DNA of 64,000 bases from Nocardia pneumoniae NBRC 100136 (GTDB lineage: Bacteria > Actinomycetota > Actinomycetes > Mycobacteriales > Mycobacteriaceae), in NCBI RefSeq assembly GCF_000308755.1, contig NZ_BAGF01000045.1, forward strand, positions 1 through 64,000. The letters are read 5' to 3'. The notes under the pieces were generated by a model. The model had not been told where the DNA came from and did no database searches. It saw nothing but the letters and a program-made list of their open reading frames with translations. The position numbers and the translations under genes are program-made. Of the stretch, positions 8,665 to 18,853 are shown one piece after another. Numbering within the stretch: position 1 is the first letter of the stretch; the number at the start of each line of letters is the position of its first letter.

Positions 8665-9708
8665 CTAGTTCGCCCGGCGTTCGGCCGACCCGCCCGCCGC
8701 GGCGTCGCGCAACTGGCCGAGCAGTTCGGGACCGGTCCAGGTGCGCCGGTCGCCCTGTTCGGCGGCGACGATCAATTCGATCAGCCGCTGATTCACCGGC
8801 GTCGGCATCCCGACCATCGCGCCCAGCCCGACGATTTCGCCGCACAGCCAGGAGATCTCGGTCTTGCGTCCCAGCTCCAGATCGTCCGCCATGGATGAGC
8901 GCGCCACCGGATCGATGGCCAGGACCTGCCCGGCCACCCGCTGGAACAGGGCGTTGGGGACGGTCAGCAGCGCGGCCATCACACGGGGTGGCAGCGGGGT
9001 CAACCGCGCCGGGCGAATGCGCGCCCGTTTCATCGCCGCGAGCGCTTCGCGCTGGGTCAGCGCGAGGCAGCGGCGATAGTCGCGGTCGGCGAGTTCCTCG
9101 CGCAGCGGACGCCCGGACAGCGCGTTGATCGGGTTGTTCAGATTGAGCAGCAGCTTCGCCCACTGCACCGCGCGCAGATCCGGATACCGGCGCAAGCCGA
9201 GTCCCGCGCGCTCGAACACGTCCAGAAACGGCGCGAGCGCCGGGTCGTCCTGCACCGCGAGGCCGCCTTCGGTGCCGCGGTGGAAGCGTCCGCCGGGATG
9301 GTGCACGACGTTGAACATCACCATGCCCGCGAGCACGACGCACTGCGGCAGGATCTCCCGGATCACCGAGTCGTTGCCGATCCCGTTCTGCAGGCTGAGC
9401 ACCACGGTGCCCGGCCGGATCTTCCCGCTGAGTTCGCGCACCGCCTCCGCTGTTGCCGCCGATTTCACCGTGACGAGCACCAGATCGGCCGATCCGGCGT
9501 CATCCGGCTCGGTGGCGACCCGGAACCGGTCCGCCGCGAGCGCGTCGTCGCCGCCGTCGAGGTCGGTGAGCCGCAACCCGGACGCGGTGATCTCGTCGAG
9601 CATCCGCCTGCGGCCGACCAGGGTGAGGTCCGCACCGGCCACGCCCAGCTTGCCGCCGACGAAGGTGCCGATGCTGCCCGCGCCGATCACCAGCACGCGA
9701 CTTCTCAC
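8665..9708 (-). CDS. 2-dehydropantoate 2-reductase family protein (ApbA/PanE)
   Basis: A 347-residue NADP-dependent ketopantoate reductase-like protein. The nucleotide motif GAGSIG is at residues 9-14. Later come VKSAATAEAV, LSLQNGIGN and the C-terminal-domain helix WAKLLLNLNNPINALSG, whose lysine and asparagines fit the PanE active site. GTG 9708 is preceded by AGGAG at good spacing, which fixes the start. Reduction of ketopantoate for pantothenate is possible, but many paralogues have other ketoacid substrates. The gene stands between tatA and pafC, where M. tuberculosis has none, so it is a lineage-specific insertion. It follows pafC by 46 bases and may be in its operon. Confidence 0.88.
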   Translation of the reverse strand: MRSRVLVIGAGSIGTFVGGKLGVAGADLTLVGRRRMLDEITASGLRLTDLDGGDDALAADRFRVATEPDDAGSADLVLVTVKSAATAEAVRELSGKIRPGTVVLSLQNGIGNDSVIREILPQCVVLAGMVMFNVVHHPGGRFHRGTEGGLAVQDDPALAPFLDVFERAGLGLRRYPDLRAVQWAKLLLNLNNPINALSGRPLREELADRDYRRCLALTQREALAAMKRARIRPARLTPLPPRVMAALLTVPNALFQRVAGQVLAIDPVARSSMADDLELGRKTEISWLCGEIVGLGAMVGMPTPVNQRLIELIVAAEQGDRRTWTGPELLGQLRDAAAGGSAERRAN

Positions 9709-9754
9709 GCCGTTCCCGCCTCTCCTGCCCGGTGGGAGACCGGCACTCGAACCC

Positions 9755-10732
9755 TCATCGGGCCTCCAGGTATCCGGCTTCCTCGTAAGCCGCCAGGGCG
9801 GCGTTCGACCGCTCGCGCACGGCGGCGACCAGTTCCGGCGGACCGAGAACGGTGACGCCTGCGCCGAAACCGAGCAGCAGCCGTGCCATCCAGTCCAGGG
9901 TGGCGAACCGCATGGTCGCCTCCAGGCTGCCGTCCGGGTGCACCGCGAGCCGGTGCATCGGGTATTGATCGAGTACCCAAGCGTAGTCGGCGTGGATGCG
10001 CAACCGCGCCAGGGGAACGGCCGGATCGTCCTGGAACAGGTCCAGGCCCGCCGTCGCGTCGGTGGCGTGTTTCGGCGGCCGGGCGGGCTCGTCCAGTTCG
10101 GTCGCGGCCTCGATCCGGTCGAAGCGGAACAGCCGCACGCCTTCGGCCTGCCTGCACCAGGCTTGCAGATAGCTGTTGTCGTCCACGAGGACGATGCGGA
10201 TCGGGTCGACGATGCGTTCGGACACGACATCGCGGCTGGCGGAGTAGTACACCAGGCGCACCGCGCGACTGACCGCCAGCGCCGAGCGCACGGCGGCCAC
10301 GGCGGGCGCTTCCCGCGGCGGCATGCGTGACTGTTCGTCCTCGGCGGGCGCCGACCGGCCCGCGATGGCGGATTCGATCTTGGCGATGGCCGCGTGCGCC
10401 GCTGTCGGGTCGACCATGCCGGGCATGTCCACGATCGAGCGCAGCGCGACCAGCAGTGCGGTCGCCTCGGTGGAGGTCAGCCGCAACGGCCGGTCGATAC
10501 CGGCGGAGAAGGTGACCTCGATGCTCTCCTCGGAGAAGGACAGGTCGATCAGGTCGCCGGGGCCGTACCCGGGCAGCCCGCACATCCACAGCTGGTTGAG
10601 GTCGCTCATCAACTGTTTTGTGGTGACACCGAGGTCGGCGGCGGCCTCGGCGGCGCTGATGCCGGGATGGGCGATGAAGTACGGGATCATGTTGAGCAGC
10701 CGCGACAGCCGCACCGAGAGCCGGGAACTCAT
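9755..10732 (-). CDS. pafC: WYL-domain transcriptional regulator PafC
   Basis: A 325-residue partner of PafB. An N-terminal winged helix-turn-helix (about residues 1-65, with AEAAADLGVTTKQLMSDL) is followed by a WYL domain and a WCX C-terminal extension. PafBC in mycobacteria is a heterodimeric activator of the RecA-independent DNA damage response, and is named for its linkage to pafA rather than for a role in pupylation. The ATG overlaps the pafB stop by four bases (ATGA), so translation is probably coupled and stoichiometric. Confidence 0.94.
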   Translation of the reverse strand: MSSRLSVRLSRLLNMIPYFIAHPGISAAEAAADLGVTTKQLMSDLNQLWMCGLPGYGPGDLIDLSFSEESIEVTFSAGIDRPLRLTSTEATALLVALRSIVDMPGMVDPTAAHAAIAKIESAIAGRSAPAEDEQSRMPPREAPAVAAVRSALAVSRAVRLVYYSASRDVVSERIVDPIRIVLVDDNSYLQAWCRQAEGVRLFRFDRIEAATELDEPARPPKHATDATAGLDLFQDDPAVPLARLRIHADYAWVLDQYPMHRLAVHPDGSLEATMRFATLDWMARLLLGFGAGVTVLGPPELVAAVRERSNAALAAYEEAGYLEAR

Positions 10733-11724
10733 GCCCGCACCTCCGTGTGGTCGAACACCGAGCGCAGCCGGGCGATGACATCGGTCCGGAGGGCCTCGGG
10801 AGCGAGCACCACCGCGTCCGGGCCGAGACCGGTGATGAGCCGGGCCAGCCAGTCGCGGGAACGCACCGGCAACTCCACCACGGAACCCGGGCGGCCGCCG
10901 ATGGTGCGCTCCCCGGTCACCTCGCCGAGCCTGCGGATCTCGCGTCCCCGTCCCTCGGCCACCCAGACCGTGGCCGTCCCGCTGACCGGCGCCGTGCTGG
11001 TGACCTGGTCGACGATCGCGCGCAGGTCGACACCCTCCGGCTTGCGGACCGCGTTGCGGGGCCCGTGCGGGGTCACCTCGTCGCCGATCCGGGACAACCG
11101 GAAGCTGCGCACCGCGTCGCGGGCCCGGTCGTGCCCGACCAGGTACCACCGGCCGTGGTGGGTGACCACACCCCACGGCTCGACATCGCGCATCAGGTAC
11201 GGGGCGTTGATCGCGCCGCGGTGCTCGAAGCGCACCGCCTGCCCCGCGTCGATCGCGGCCAGCAGCTTGCCCAGCACCGGTTCCGATCCGCGGGTGCGGG
11301 CCGGTACCGCGGGCACCGAAGCCACGGCGGCGTCGGTCTCCACATGGATGCCCGCCGCGCGCAGCTTGAGCAGCGCGCCCTCCGCGGCGGCGGCGAGCTC
11401 GGGCGACTCCCACATCTGCACGGCCACCGCGACGGCGGCGGCCTCCTCGTCGGTGAGGTCGATATCGGGCAGTTCGTAGGCGTCCCGGTTGATCCGGTAG
11501 CCCTCGATCGTCGAGTACCGGCTCACCGGTCCCACTTCCAGCGGGATACCCAGATCGCGCAGCTCGTTCTTGTCCCGCTCGAACATCCGGCTGAACGCCT
11601 CGTCGCTGGCGGAGTCCTCGTATCCGGCGACACTGTCCCGGATCCGCTCAGCGGTCAGGAACTGCCGGGTCGACAGCAGCGCGATGACCAGATTCATCAG
11701 CCGCTCGACCTTGGATATCGCCAC
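10729..11724 (-). CDS. pafB: WYL-domain transcriptional regulator PafB
   Basis: A 331-residue regulator with an N-terminal helix-turn-helix (about 1-80; the recognition region includes SDEAFSRMFERDKNELRDLG), a WYL domain around the segment VRFEHRGAINAPYLMRDVEP, and a C-terminal WCX region. It pairs with PafC to control DNA-repair genes with RNA polymerase. The N terminus MAISKVERLMNLVIALLSTR is typical of the family. In other Mycobacteriales pafB follows pafA directly; here a PIN-domain gene lies between them. Confidence 0.94.
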   Translation of the reverse strand: MAISKVERLMNLVIALLSTRQFLTAERIRDSVAGYEDSASDEAFSRMFERDKNELRDLGIPLEVGPVSRYSTIEGYRINRDAYELPDIDLTDEEAAAVAVAVQMWESPELAAAAEGALLKLRAAGIHVETDAAVASVPAVPARTRGSEPVLGKLLAAIDAGQAVRFEHRGAINAPYLMRDVEPWGVVTHHGRWYLVGHDRARDAVRSFRLSRIGDEVTPHGPRNAVRKPEGVDLRAIVDQVTSTAPVSGTATVWVAEGRGREIRRLGEVTGERTIGGRPGSVVELPVRSRDWLARLITGLGPDAVVLAPEALRTDVIARLRSVFDHTEVRA

Positions 11725-11790
11725 GCGAGACAGAGTAATCGGCCCGTGGCACGGTAAGCGCCCCGGAGCATGATTCCACTCGGAGTGTTG

Positions 11791-12171
11791 TCAGGCTATG
11801 AGCTCGACGCGGCACGTCAGACCGGGAGCCTTGCTCAGCTCGGCGTCCGAGGTCAGTAACGGGATGACGAGTCGCGTGGCGAGCGCGACGTACAGACCGT
11901 CGTAGAGCGTGATGGTATGGCGCAGAAGCCACGCTTCGGAGGCGAGCCAGCCGTGATGGACGTACCGATGATCCACCACCGTGGCCAGCAGGCGTAACCC
12001 CGTCGCTGCCGCGGCATCGCTGATCCGTCCTTGCCGCTCGTGACGCCGCAACACGCTGCCGACCTCGGCGTCGATCAGGTGCGGCGCATGACTGATCGAC
12101 GATTCGAGCAGCTCCACGATCGCCGTCCCCACCGCGTCCTTGCGCAGCAGCGCCGCCGAGAAAAGCGCCAC
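11791..12171 (-). CDS. PIN-domain (VapC-like) protein lacking the first catalytic Asp
   Basis: 126 residues that align with VapC-type PIN ribonucleases from the first helix onward: HAPHLIDAEVGSVLRR (second acidic site), ITLYDGLYVALA (third acidic site) and LLTSDAELSKAPG (fourth). The first beta strand, normally of the form MIVVDAS and carrying the first metal-binding Asp, is absent. The only start in frame is a GTG two bases after the pafA TAG, and upstream codons belong to conserved pafA. No antitoxin gene is adjacent. The protein is therefore probably an inactive N-terminally truncated remnant, or a PIN fold used without nuclease activity. It sits inside the pafA-pafB-pafC operon. Confidence 0.72.
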   Translation of the reverse strand: MALFSAALLRKDAVGTAIVELLESSISHAPHLIDAEVGSVLRRHERQGRISDAAAATGLRLLATVVDHRYVHHGWLASEAWLLRHTITLYDGLYVALATRLVIPLLTSDAELSKAPGLTCRVELIA

Positions 12172-12173
12172 TC

Positions 12174-13532
12174 CTACATGGACGCGATGAGGCGATCCAC
12201 GCGCTCGTCGACCGACCGGAACGGGTCCTTGCAGAGCACGGTGCGCTGCGCCTGGTCGTTCAGTTTCAGGTGCACCCAGTCGACGGTGAAGTCGCGTCCC
12301 GCCTCCTGGGCGGCGGTGATGAAATCGCCACGCAGCTTGGCCCTGGTGGTCTGCGGCGGGGTGTCGACCGCGGCGTCCACGGCCTCGTCCTCGGTGACGC
12401 GCTTGGCCAGACCCTTACGCTGCAGCAGGTCGAACACACCGCGTCCGCGCTTGATGTCGTGGTAGGCCAGGTCCAGCTGAGCGATCTTGGGATCGGACAG
12501 TTCCATGCCGTACCGGTCCTGATACCGCTGGAACAGTTTCCGCTTGATCACCCAGTCGATCTCGGTGTCGACCTTCGCGAAATCCTGCGCCTCGACCGCG
12601 TCCAGGGTCCGTCCCCACAGGTCGACCACCTGGTCGATCTGCGGATCGCGGTCCCGGTTACGCAGGTGCTCCACCGCGCGGGCGTAGTACTCCCGCTGAA
12701 TGTCCAGCGCGCTGGCCTGCCTGCCGCCGGCCAAGCGCACCGGTCGGCGGCCGGTCAGATCATGGCTGACCTCGCGGATCGCGCGGATCGGGTTGTCCAG
12801 GGCGAAGTCGCGGAACGACACGCCCGCCTCGATCATCTCCAGCACCAGGGCGGCCGTGCCGACCTTGAGCATGGTGGTGGTCTCGGACATGTTGGAGTCG
12901 CCGACGATCACGTGCAGGCGGCGGTACTTCTCCGCGTCGGCGTGCGGCTCGTCGCGGGTGTTGATGATCGGCCGCGAGCGGGTGGTCGCCGAGGAGACGC
13001 CCTCCCAAATGTGCTCGGCGCGCTGCGACAGGCAGAAGGTGGCGGCCTTCGGCGTCTGCAGTACCTTGCCCGCGCCGCAGATCAGCTGGCGGGTCACCAG
13101 GAACGGCAGCAGCACATCCGAGATCCGGGAGAACTCGCCCGCACGGACCACGAGGAAGTTCTCGTGGCAGCCGTAGGAGTTGCCCGCGGAGTCGGTGTTG
13201 TTCTTGAACAGATAGATGTCGCCGCCGATGCCTTCTTCGGCCAGACGCTGCTCGGCGTCGATCAGCAATTCCTCCAGGACCCGCTCGCCCGCACGGTCGT
13301 GGGTCACCAGTTGCGCCAGGTTGTCGCACTCCGCGGTCGCGTACTCCGGGTGCGACCCGACATCGAGGTAGAGCCGGGCACCGTTGCGGAGGAACACGTT
13401 CGAGCTACGGCCCCAGGACACCACCCGGCGGAACAGATACCGGGCCACCTCGTCGGGGGACAGTCGACGGTGACCGTGGAAGGTGCATGTCACACCGAAC
13501 TCGGTCTCGATCCCCATAATTCGTCGCTGCAC
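12174..13532 (-). CDS. pafA: Pup-protein ligase PafA
   Basis: A 452-residue enzyme, the same length as the M. tuberculosis protein, that activates the C-terminal Glu of Pup with ATP and joins it to lysines of target proteins. The glutamine-synthetase-like fold shows GIETEFG at the N terminus, the catalytic Asp region in [15 protein letters not shown], the nucleotide-binding loop [18 protein letters not shown] and [18 protein letters not shown]. The C-terminal Pup-binding domain ends in RVDRLIASM. The GTG start gives the conserved opening [10 protein letters not shown] 219-base gap with a strong hairpin separates it from prcA, so it is probably transcribed on its own with the PIN and pafBC genes. 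Confidence 0.97.
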   Translation of the reverse strand: MQRRIMGIETEFGVTCTFHGHRRLSPDEVARYLFRRVVSWGRSSNVFLRNGARLYLDVGSHPEYATAECDNLAQLVTHDRAGERVLEELLIDAEQRLAEEGIGGDIYLFKNNTDSAGNSYGCHENFLVVRAGEFSRISDVLLPFLVTRQLICGAGKVLQTPKAATFCLSQRAEHIWEGVSSATTRSRPIINTRDEPHADAEKYRRLHVIVGDSNMSETTTMLKVGTAALVLEMIEAGVSFRDFALDNPIRAIREVSHDLTGRRPVRLAGGRQASALDIQREYYARAVEHLRNRDRDPQIDQVVDLWGRTLDAVEAQDFAKVDTEIDWVIKRKLFQRYQDRYGMELSDPKIAQLDLAYHDIKRGRGVFDLLQRKGLAKRVTEDEAVDAAVDTPPQTTRAKLRGDFITAAQEAGRDFTVDWVHLKLNDQAQRTVLCKDPFRSVDERVDRLIASM

Positions 13533-13695
13533 ACCATCGACATTACAGCCATGTCAGGGTGTTGCGTGGGGCACCGAACAACCCGTATGCATACGTCTTC
13601 ACAACGATTTGGCCCGCTTTGTCGGAATTTGCGCGCCCGAAATGGGGGTTGCGCCGGAGGATGGACACCTCGGCGCCACATACGGGCATGACGAC

Positions 13696-13728
13696 ACGGC
13701 CCGCGAACGAGCGTCGTTCGCGGGCCGT
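13696..13728 (-). terminator. Hairpin terminator after prcA
   Basis: Perfect 15-base arms (ACGGCCCGCGAACGA and its complement) close a 3-base loop. It lies 24 bases past the prcA stop in the direction of transcription, with no U-tract, and separates the dop-pup-prcBA genes from pafA. Confidence 0.75.
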
Positions 13729-13751
13729 CGCGCCTTTCCTCGGCCGGTGGC

Positions 13752-14546
13752 TCACTCCGCGGAGGGAGTGTCCTCCCCCGAGGCTTCCTCGTCCTTCGAC
13801 GCGGGTTTGCCGTCCTTCGACGCGGATGCATCGGCCTTCGGGCTCAGCAAACGCTCCAGCGCGGCGTTGGTGACCCGGCGGAACGCGCGGCGTGGACGCG
13901 CCTGCTCCAGGGTGGCGACCTCGAGCGAGCTCACCCCGAGCACCCGCTTCTCCTTCTCCGCGCCCTCCGGCACGCCCGCCTGCAGCGCGCGCACCGCGAC
14001 GCCGACCGCCGCGGCCAGGTCCAGACCCGGCTGGTAGGACGACTTCAGCGCGGTGACGATCGGCTCGGTGGTGCCGCCCATCACCACGAACTCCCGCTCG
14101 TCCACGATCGACCCGTCGAAGGTGATCCGGTACAGCACCGACTGCGCGGCCTGCTCCGGATAGCCCACCTCGGCCACGCAGATCTCCACCTCGTACGGCT
14201 TGAGCTGGTCGGTGAATATCGTGCCGAGGGTCTGCGCGTAGGCGTTGGCCAGCGCCCGGCCGGTGACGTCGCGGCGGTCGTACTGATAGCCGCGGATATC
14301 GGCCTGCAGGATGCCGCCCCGGCGCAGATTCTCGAACTCGTTGTACTTACCGACCGCGGCGAACCCGACCCGGTCGTAGAGCTCACTCACCTTGTGCAGC
14401 GTCGCGGACGGGTTCTCCGCGACGAACAGCACACCCTTGTCGTAGGTCAGCACCACGACGCTGCGCCCCCGAGCGATGCCTTTGCGCGCCAGCTCGGTCT
14501 TGTCGCGCATGATCTGCTCGGCCGACGCGTAGTACGGCAACGTCAT
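13752..14546 (-). CDS. prcA: 20S proteasome alpha subunit PrcA
   Basis: A 264-residue alpha-ring subunit that gates the proteasome core and receives substrates from Mpa. The N terminus has [20 protein letters not shown], followed by [52 protein letters not shown] and [11 protein letters not shown]. The tail after about residue 235 is charged and low complexity (Lys/Glu/Asp/Ser), longer than in M. tuberculosis. It starts 2 bases after the prcB stop, consistent with equal synthesis of the two subunits. Confidence 0.97.
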   Translation of the reverse strand: MTLPYYASAEQIMRDKTELARKGIARGRSVVVLTYDKGVLFVAENPSATLHKVSELYDRVGFAAVGKYNEFENLRRGGILQADIRGYQYDRRDVTGRALANAYAQTLGTIFTDQLKPYEVEICVAEVGYPEQAAQSVLYRITFDGSIVDEREFVVMGGTTEPIVTALKSSYQPGLDLAAAVGVAVRALQAGVPEGAEKEKRVLGVSSLEVATLEQARPRRAFRRVTNAALERLLSPKADASASKDGKPASKDEEASGEDTPSAE

Positions 14547-14548
14547 GA

Positions 14549-15403
14549 TCAGGCGCTCCTTTCCTCGGCCGCCTCGCGGTCGGCGACGATCCCGCGGGTG
14601 ATCTCCGCGAGCCGCGACTCGGCCACCTCGACCGCACCCTCCTCATCGATCATGATCGCCGTCGGGAAGATGCCGCGCACCAGATCCGGGCCCCCCGTCG
14701 CGGTGTCGTCGTCGGCCGCGTCGAAGAGCGACTCGACGGCGATGCGCAACGCGCGGTCATGATCGATTCCCTTGGCGTACAACTTCTTCAGCGCGGACTT
14801 CGCGAACACCGAGCCGGAACCGACCGCGGCGTATCCGAAACGTTCCTCGCTGCGTCCACCCACCACATCGAACGACACGATGCGACCCGCCTTGTCCGGA
14901 TCGGTGGCGTCGAGGTCGTAGCCGACCAGCATCGGCACCACCGCCAGACCCTGCAGGGCCGCCGGCAAATTCTCCCGCACCATCTTCGACAGCTTGTTCG
15001 CCTTGCCGTCGAAGGTCAGCGGTACGCCCTCGAGCTTCTCGTAGTGCTCCAGCTCCACCGCGAAGATCCGCACCATCTCCACCGCCATGCCCGCGGTGCC
15101 CGCGATGCCCGCGGCGGAGTAGCTGTCGGTGATGTACACCTTTTCGATGTCCCGGCTGGCCAACAGGTTTCCCTGGGTGGCGCGCCGGTCACCGGCGATC
15201 AGTACACCGCCGCGGTAGCTGACCGCGACAATGGTGGTGCCGTGCGGAGCGATGTCCTTCGCGGAAGTGCCGCCGGAGATTCCGGCGGCACCCTGTCCGA
15301 ACCTCATGGCTGGCAAGAGGTCCGGAGCATGCATGCGGAGGTAGTCGGAGAAGGAGGAGAGGGCGTACCCCAGGTGGAGCCGCGAGGGGTCACCGACTGT
15401 CAC
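14549..15403 (-). CDS. prcB: 20S proteasome beta subunit PrcB (Thr protease)
   Basis: A 284-residue precursor of the catalytic subunit. A propeptide of 55 residues is removed autocatalytically at HG/TTIVAV, leaving Thr56 as the N-terminal nucleophile. Supporting residues lie in [14 protein letters not shown] (Asp, Arg) and in the Lys of [23 protein letters not shown] fits the beta-subunit family. The GTG start overlaps the pup stop as GTGA. It forms the two inner beta rings flanked by PrcA rings. Confidence 0.97.
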   Translation of the reverse strand: MTVGDPSRLHLGYALSSFSDYLRMHAPDLLPAMRFGQGAAGISGGTSAKDIAPHGTTIVAVSYRGGVLIAGDRRATQGNLLASRDIEKVYITDSYSAAGIAGTAGMAVEMVRIFAVELEHYEKLEGVPLTFDGKANKLSKMVRENLPAALQGLAVVPMLVGYDLDATDPDKAGRIVSFDVVGGRSEERFGYAAVGSGSVFAKSALKKLYAKGIDHDRALRIAVESLFDAADDDTATGGPDLVRGIFPTAIMIDEEGAVEVAESRLAEITRGIVADREAAEERSA

Positions 15404-15594
15404 TGGCCACCTTTCTGCACGTACGCGCGGACGAAGTCCTCGGCGTTCTCCTCGAGCACGTCATCGATCTCGTCGAGCAGGTCGTCGGTTTCCTCCGCCA
15501 GCTTCTCGCGGCGCTCCTGACCGGCGGCGTCTACACCGTCCGGGCCCTCGTCCTCGTCGCCGCCCCCGGCGCGCTTGGTCTGCTCTTGTGCCAT
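15400..15594 (-). CDS. pup: Prokaryotic ubiquitin-like protein Pup
   Basis: A 64-residue, largely disordered protein tag. The central coiled segment [14 protein letters not shown] region ([18 protein letters not shown]) binds the Mpa coiled coil. The C-terminal half forms the PafA/Dop-binding helices and ends in GGQ. The terminal Gln must be deamidated to Glu by Dop before ligation. The last codon overlaps prcB by four bases, and dop lies 135 bases upstream, so dop-pup-prcB-prcA read as one unit. Confidence 0.97.
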   Translation of the reverse strand: MAQEQTKRAGGGDEDEGPDGVDAAGQERREKLAEETDDLLDEIDDVLEENAEDFVRAYVQKGGQ

Positions 15595-15729
15595 GGCAGC
15601 CGACCTCCTCTGTCCTCATCATGACGGGACCCATCGTGAGCACGATCCCGATCATGAGCATTGTCCGTGCTCGTCCCTCAACACTACCTACCAGCGCCGA
15701 CAGTGTGCCGATTTTGTCGCCGCGCTGTG

Positions 15730-17229
15730 TCAGGTGGTCAGTTGCTCGACCAGGTCGGCGGCGGTGTCCACCCCGTCGAGCAGCTTGCCGACATGCGCCT
15801 TCGTGCCGCGGCGCGGTTCCAGGGTGGGGATGCGCACCAGGGAATCGCCGCCCAGGTCGAAGATCACCGAGTCCCAGCTCGCGGCCGCGATATCGGCGCC
15901 GAAGCGACGCAGGCATTCGCCGCGGAAGTACGCGCGGGTGTCGGTGGGCGGGTTGGTCATGGCGTCCAGCACCTGCTGTTCGGTGACCAGTCGCTTCATC
16001 GAGCCACGGGCGACCAGGCGGTTGTAGAGGCCCTTGTCCAGCCGCACGTCGGAGTACTGCAGGTCCATCAGGTGCAGCTTGGGGGCCGCCCAGCCCAGGC
16101 CCTCCCGGTGGCGCATGCCCTCGAGCAGGCGCAGCTTGGCGGGCCAGTCCAGCAGGTTCGCGCACTCCATCGGGTCGCGTTCGAGCAGGTCCAGCACCAT
16201 GGCCCAGTTCTCGATGATGTCCTGCACGCGCTTGTCGTCGTTGCCGGTGCGGTCGACGAACTTGATCACCCGGTCCAGGTAGACGCGCTGCAGCGCCAGG
16301 CCGGTGAGCTCGCGCCCGTCGGCGAGCGCGACGGTCGCGCGCAGCGTCGGGTCGTGGCTGATCGTGTGCACCGCGGTGACCGGGCGGGCCAGTTGCAGAT
16401 CCGACAGGTCCTCGCCCGCCTCGATCAGGTCGAGCACCAGGGCGGTGGTGCCGACCTTCAGGTAGGTCGACATCTCGGCCAGGTTCGCGTCGCCGATGAT
16501 GACGTGCAGGCGGCGGTACTTGTCGGCGTCGGCGTGCGGTTCGTCGCGCGTGTTGATGATCCCGCGCTTGAGCGTGGTCTCCAGACCGACCTCGACCTCG
16601 ATGTAGTCCGAGCGCTGGGACAGCTGGAACCCCGCCTGATCGCCGGACTGGCCGATGCCGACCCGGCCGGACCCGCAGACCACCTGGCGGGACACGAAGA
16701 ACGGCGTGAGCCCGACGATGATCTGGTTGAACGGCGTCTCCCGGCTCATGAGGTAGTTCTCGTGCGTGCCGTAGGAGGCGCCCTTGCCGTCGACATTGTT
16801 CTTGTACAGCTGTAGCCGTGGCGCCCCCGGAACGCTGGAGGCGTGCCGTGCCGCGGCCTCCATCACCCGCTCGCCGGCCTTGTCCCAGATCACCGCGTCC
16901 AGCGGGTCGGTGACCTCCGGCGCGGAGTATTCCGGGTGGGCGTGGTCCACGTAGAGCCGTGCGCCGTTGGTGAGGATCATGTTGGCCGCACCGACCTCGT
17001 CGGCGTCGATCACCGGAGCCGGTCCGTTCATCCGGCTCAGGTCGAATCCCCGCGCGTCACGCAGCGGCGACTCCACCTCGTAGTCCCAGCGGGTGCGCTT
17101 CGCGCGCGGTACGCCCTCGGCCGCGGCGTAGGCCAGAACCGCCTGCGTGGAGGTGAGGATCGGGTTGGCCGACGGCTCGGTTGGGGTCGAGATGCCGTAT
17201 TCGACCTCGATTCCGATGATGCGCTGCAT
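15730..17229 (-). CDS. dop: Deamidase of Pup / depupylase Dop
   Basis: A 499-residue paralogue of PafA that converts Pup-Gln to Pup-Glu and removes Pup from proteins. It has the same fold: [11 protein letters not shown] at the start, [14 protein letters not shown] around the catalytic Asp, [19 protein letters not shown], and [18 protein letters not shown]. The insertion after the first strand (region [13 protein letters not shown]) corresponds to the Dop loop that distinguishes Dop from PafA. ATG 17229 gives the conserved N terminus; TAGGCT lies 7 bases upstream, so the operon may start leaderless here. Confidence 0.96.
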   Translation of the reverse strand: MQRIIGIEVEYGISTPTEPSANPILTSTQAVLAYAAAEGVPRAKRTRWDYEVESPLRDARGFDLSRMNGPAPVIDADEVGAANMILTNGARLYVDHAHPEYSAPEVTDPLDAVIWDKAGERVMEAAARHASSVPGAPRLQLYKNNVDGKGASYGTHENYLMSRETPFNQIIVGLTPFFVSRQVVCGSGRVGIGQSGDQAGFQLSQRSDYIEVEVGLETTLKRGIINTRDEPHADADKYRRLHVIIGDANLAEMSTYLKVGTTALVLDLIEAGEDLSDLQLARPVTAVHTISHDPTLRATVALADGRELTGLALQRVYLDRVIKFVDRTGNDDKRVQDIIENWAMVLDLLERDPMECANLLDWPAKLRLLEGMRHREGLGWAAPKLHLMDLQYSDVRLDKGLYNRLVARGSMKRLVTEQQVLDAMTNPPTDTRAYFRGECLRRFGADIAAASWDSVIFDLGGDSLVRIPTLEPRRGTKAHVGKLLDGVDTAADLVEQLTT

Positions 17230-17236
17230 GGTGTCG

Positions 17237-17242
17237 AGCCTA
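17237..17242 (-). promoter_or_regulatory. -10 element TAGGCT of dop operon
   Basis: TAGGCT on the minus strand is followed by 7 bases and ATG 17229, giving a probable leaderless promoter for dop-pup-prcB-prcA. Confidence 0.5.
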
Positions 17243-17350
17243 GGCGACGCGGCCCGCCGTACCCGCCGCGACCGGCGGAGTTGAATGTCATACCGCAGGT
17301 GGTACTTACGGAGGACCCGTCGCGGCGCAGGTCGGCGCGATAGTCTGGGC

Positions 17351-18565
17351 ATGACCGAATCGATCGCCGACACGCGCGGCGACACGCCGGGCCGCCGCGG
17401 CGCGGCGGCTGCGCGGAACTCATCAGCACCCGCCCGACTCGTCGCCTTGGACGTGCTACGCGGCATCGCCATTCTCGGCACGCTCGGCACCAATATCTGG
17501 ATCCTGACCGATCCGCAGGGACTGGTCGGCTACCTCCAAGAGCTGGGCCGGTCATCCGGCGGATGGATGTGGACCGAACGGGTCCTCCAGCAACTGACGC
17601 AGGGCAAATTCCTCGGGCTGCTCACCATCATGTTCGGCATCGGCCTGGCCATCCAGCAACGCTCGGCGACCAGAGCAGGGCGGCGCTGGCCGGGCAAGTA
17701 CCCGTGGCGCGCGGGACTGCTGTTCCTGGACGGCCTGCTGAACTTCGTGTTCGTCGCCGAGTTCGACGTGCTGATGGGCTACGCCGTGACCGGCTTGGTC
17801 GTCGCGTTCGTACTCGCCACCGGAGAGCGCGCGCAGCGACGCTGGCTGGTCGCGGCGGCAAGTGTGCACGTCGCCATGCTGACCGCGATCGCGATCGTCA
17901 TCGCCATTGTCGACCGAGGGGATTCGGCAGTGGATCGGACACTGGACCCGAACCCGTACGCCGACGGGTCGTTCTGGGATCTCGCGTTGTTCCGGCTGGA
18001 GAATGCGGGCCTGTTCCGAATCGAGGCAGTTTTCGTGTTCGCGATGTCGGTCGCGCTGTTCCTGGTGGGCGCCCGGCTGTTCCGTGCGGGGGTGTTCGGA
18101 CCGGAGGGCGCGCGGATCCGCAAGCGGCTCATGGCCATCGGCTTGGGCGTTGCCGCGCCGATCGACCTGATCGCCGGTATCGCGGGTGGCGGCGATCTCA
18201 TCCTGTTCACCCGCTACGGCAGCGCTCCGTTCGTCTCCCTCGGCATTCTCGCGGCGGCAGCCGAGTGGTACGTCCGGCGGCCCGAGGCCGGATTCGCCGG
18301 GCGGCGCCTCAGCGAGATCGGCCGGACCGCGCTCAGCTGCTACATCCTGCAGAATCTGGTGGCGTCGGTCCTGTGCTACGGCTGGGGATTCGGGCTCGCC
18401 GCCCGCGTCTCGACCGGCGACCGGGTTCCGTTCACCGTCGGGGTCTATCTGCTGGTGGCGCTGATCATCGCCGTCGGCGCACACCTGTGCTTGCGCCGCT
18501 TCGAGCGGGGGCCGGTGGAGTGGCTGTGGCAAGTCGGCTACCGGGCACTGGCCCGGGAGCGATGA
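17351..18565 (+). CDS. DUF418-type integral membrane protein
   Basis: 404 residues with about ten hydrophobic spans. The N-terminal motif [20 protein letters not shown] is typical of DUF418/YeiB-like proteins, and the C-terminal half has [16 protein letters not shown] and a final [13 protein letters not shown] segment that match DUF418. Function is unknown; the family is probably membrane transport or envelope related. ATG 17351 is used because the hydrophilic leader before it is non-coding in character; TAGTCT lies 4 bases upstream. Divergent from dop, it occupies the place of Rv2113, an integral membrane protein gene in M. tuberculosis. Confidence 0.85.
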   Translation: MTESIADTRGDTPGRRGAAAARNSSAPARLVALDVLRGIAILGTLGTNIWILTDPQGLVGYLQELGRSSGGWMWTERVLQQLTQGKFLGLLTIMFGIGLAIQQRSATRAGRRWPGKYPWRAGLLFLDGLLNFVFVAEFDVLMGYAVTGLVVAFVLATGERAQRRWLVAAASVHVAMLTAIAIVIAIVDRGDSAVDRTLDPNPYADGSFWDLALFRLENAGLFRIEAVFVFAMSVALFLVGARLFRAGVFGPEGARIRKRLMAIGLGVAAPIDLIAGIAGGGDLILFTRYGSAPFVSLGILAAAAEWYVRRPEAGFAGRRLSEIGRTALSCYILQNLVASVLCYGWGFGLAARVSTGDRVPFTVGVYLLVALIIAVGAHLCLRRFERGPVEWLWQVGYRALARER

Positions 18566-18853
18566 CGTCCACCAGATACTCGCACGGACGAATCCGGCTG
18601 CGTCACTTCCCTCTCGCCGGATCACAGGAGCGAACTCATCGCGTTGGCCGTCGAACTCCACCGCTCGGCGGCTCGGCCGACTTCGGAGCGGAACCGGACC
18701 GCGTAACCGCACGGACCGACCGGCTGGTCGCGCGCTGAGCAACTGCTGCACGTTCGCCAGATCCTGGCACGAGCAGAACTCGCGAATCCGCCGGACCAGG
18801 AGCGGCAAGATCCGCCGGCCCACCCACCGTCGAACTGGGGCAGAATCGAACGT

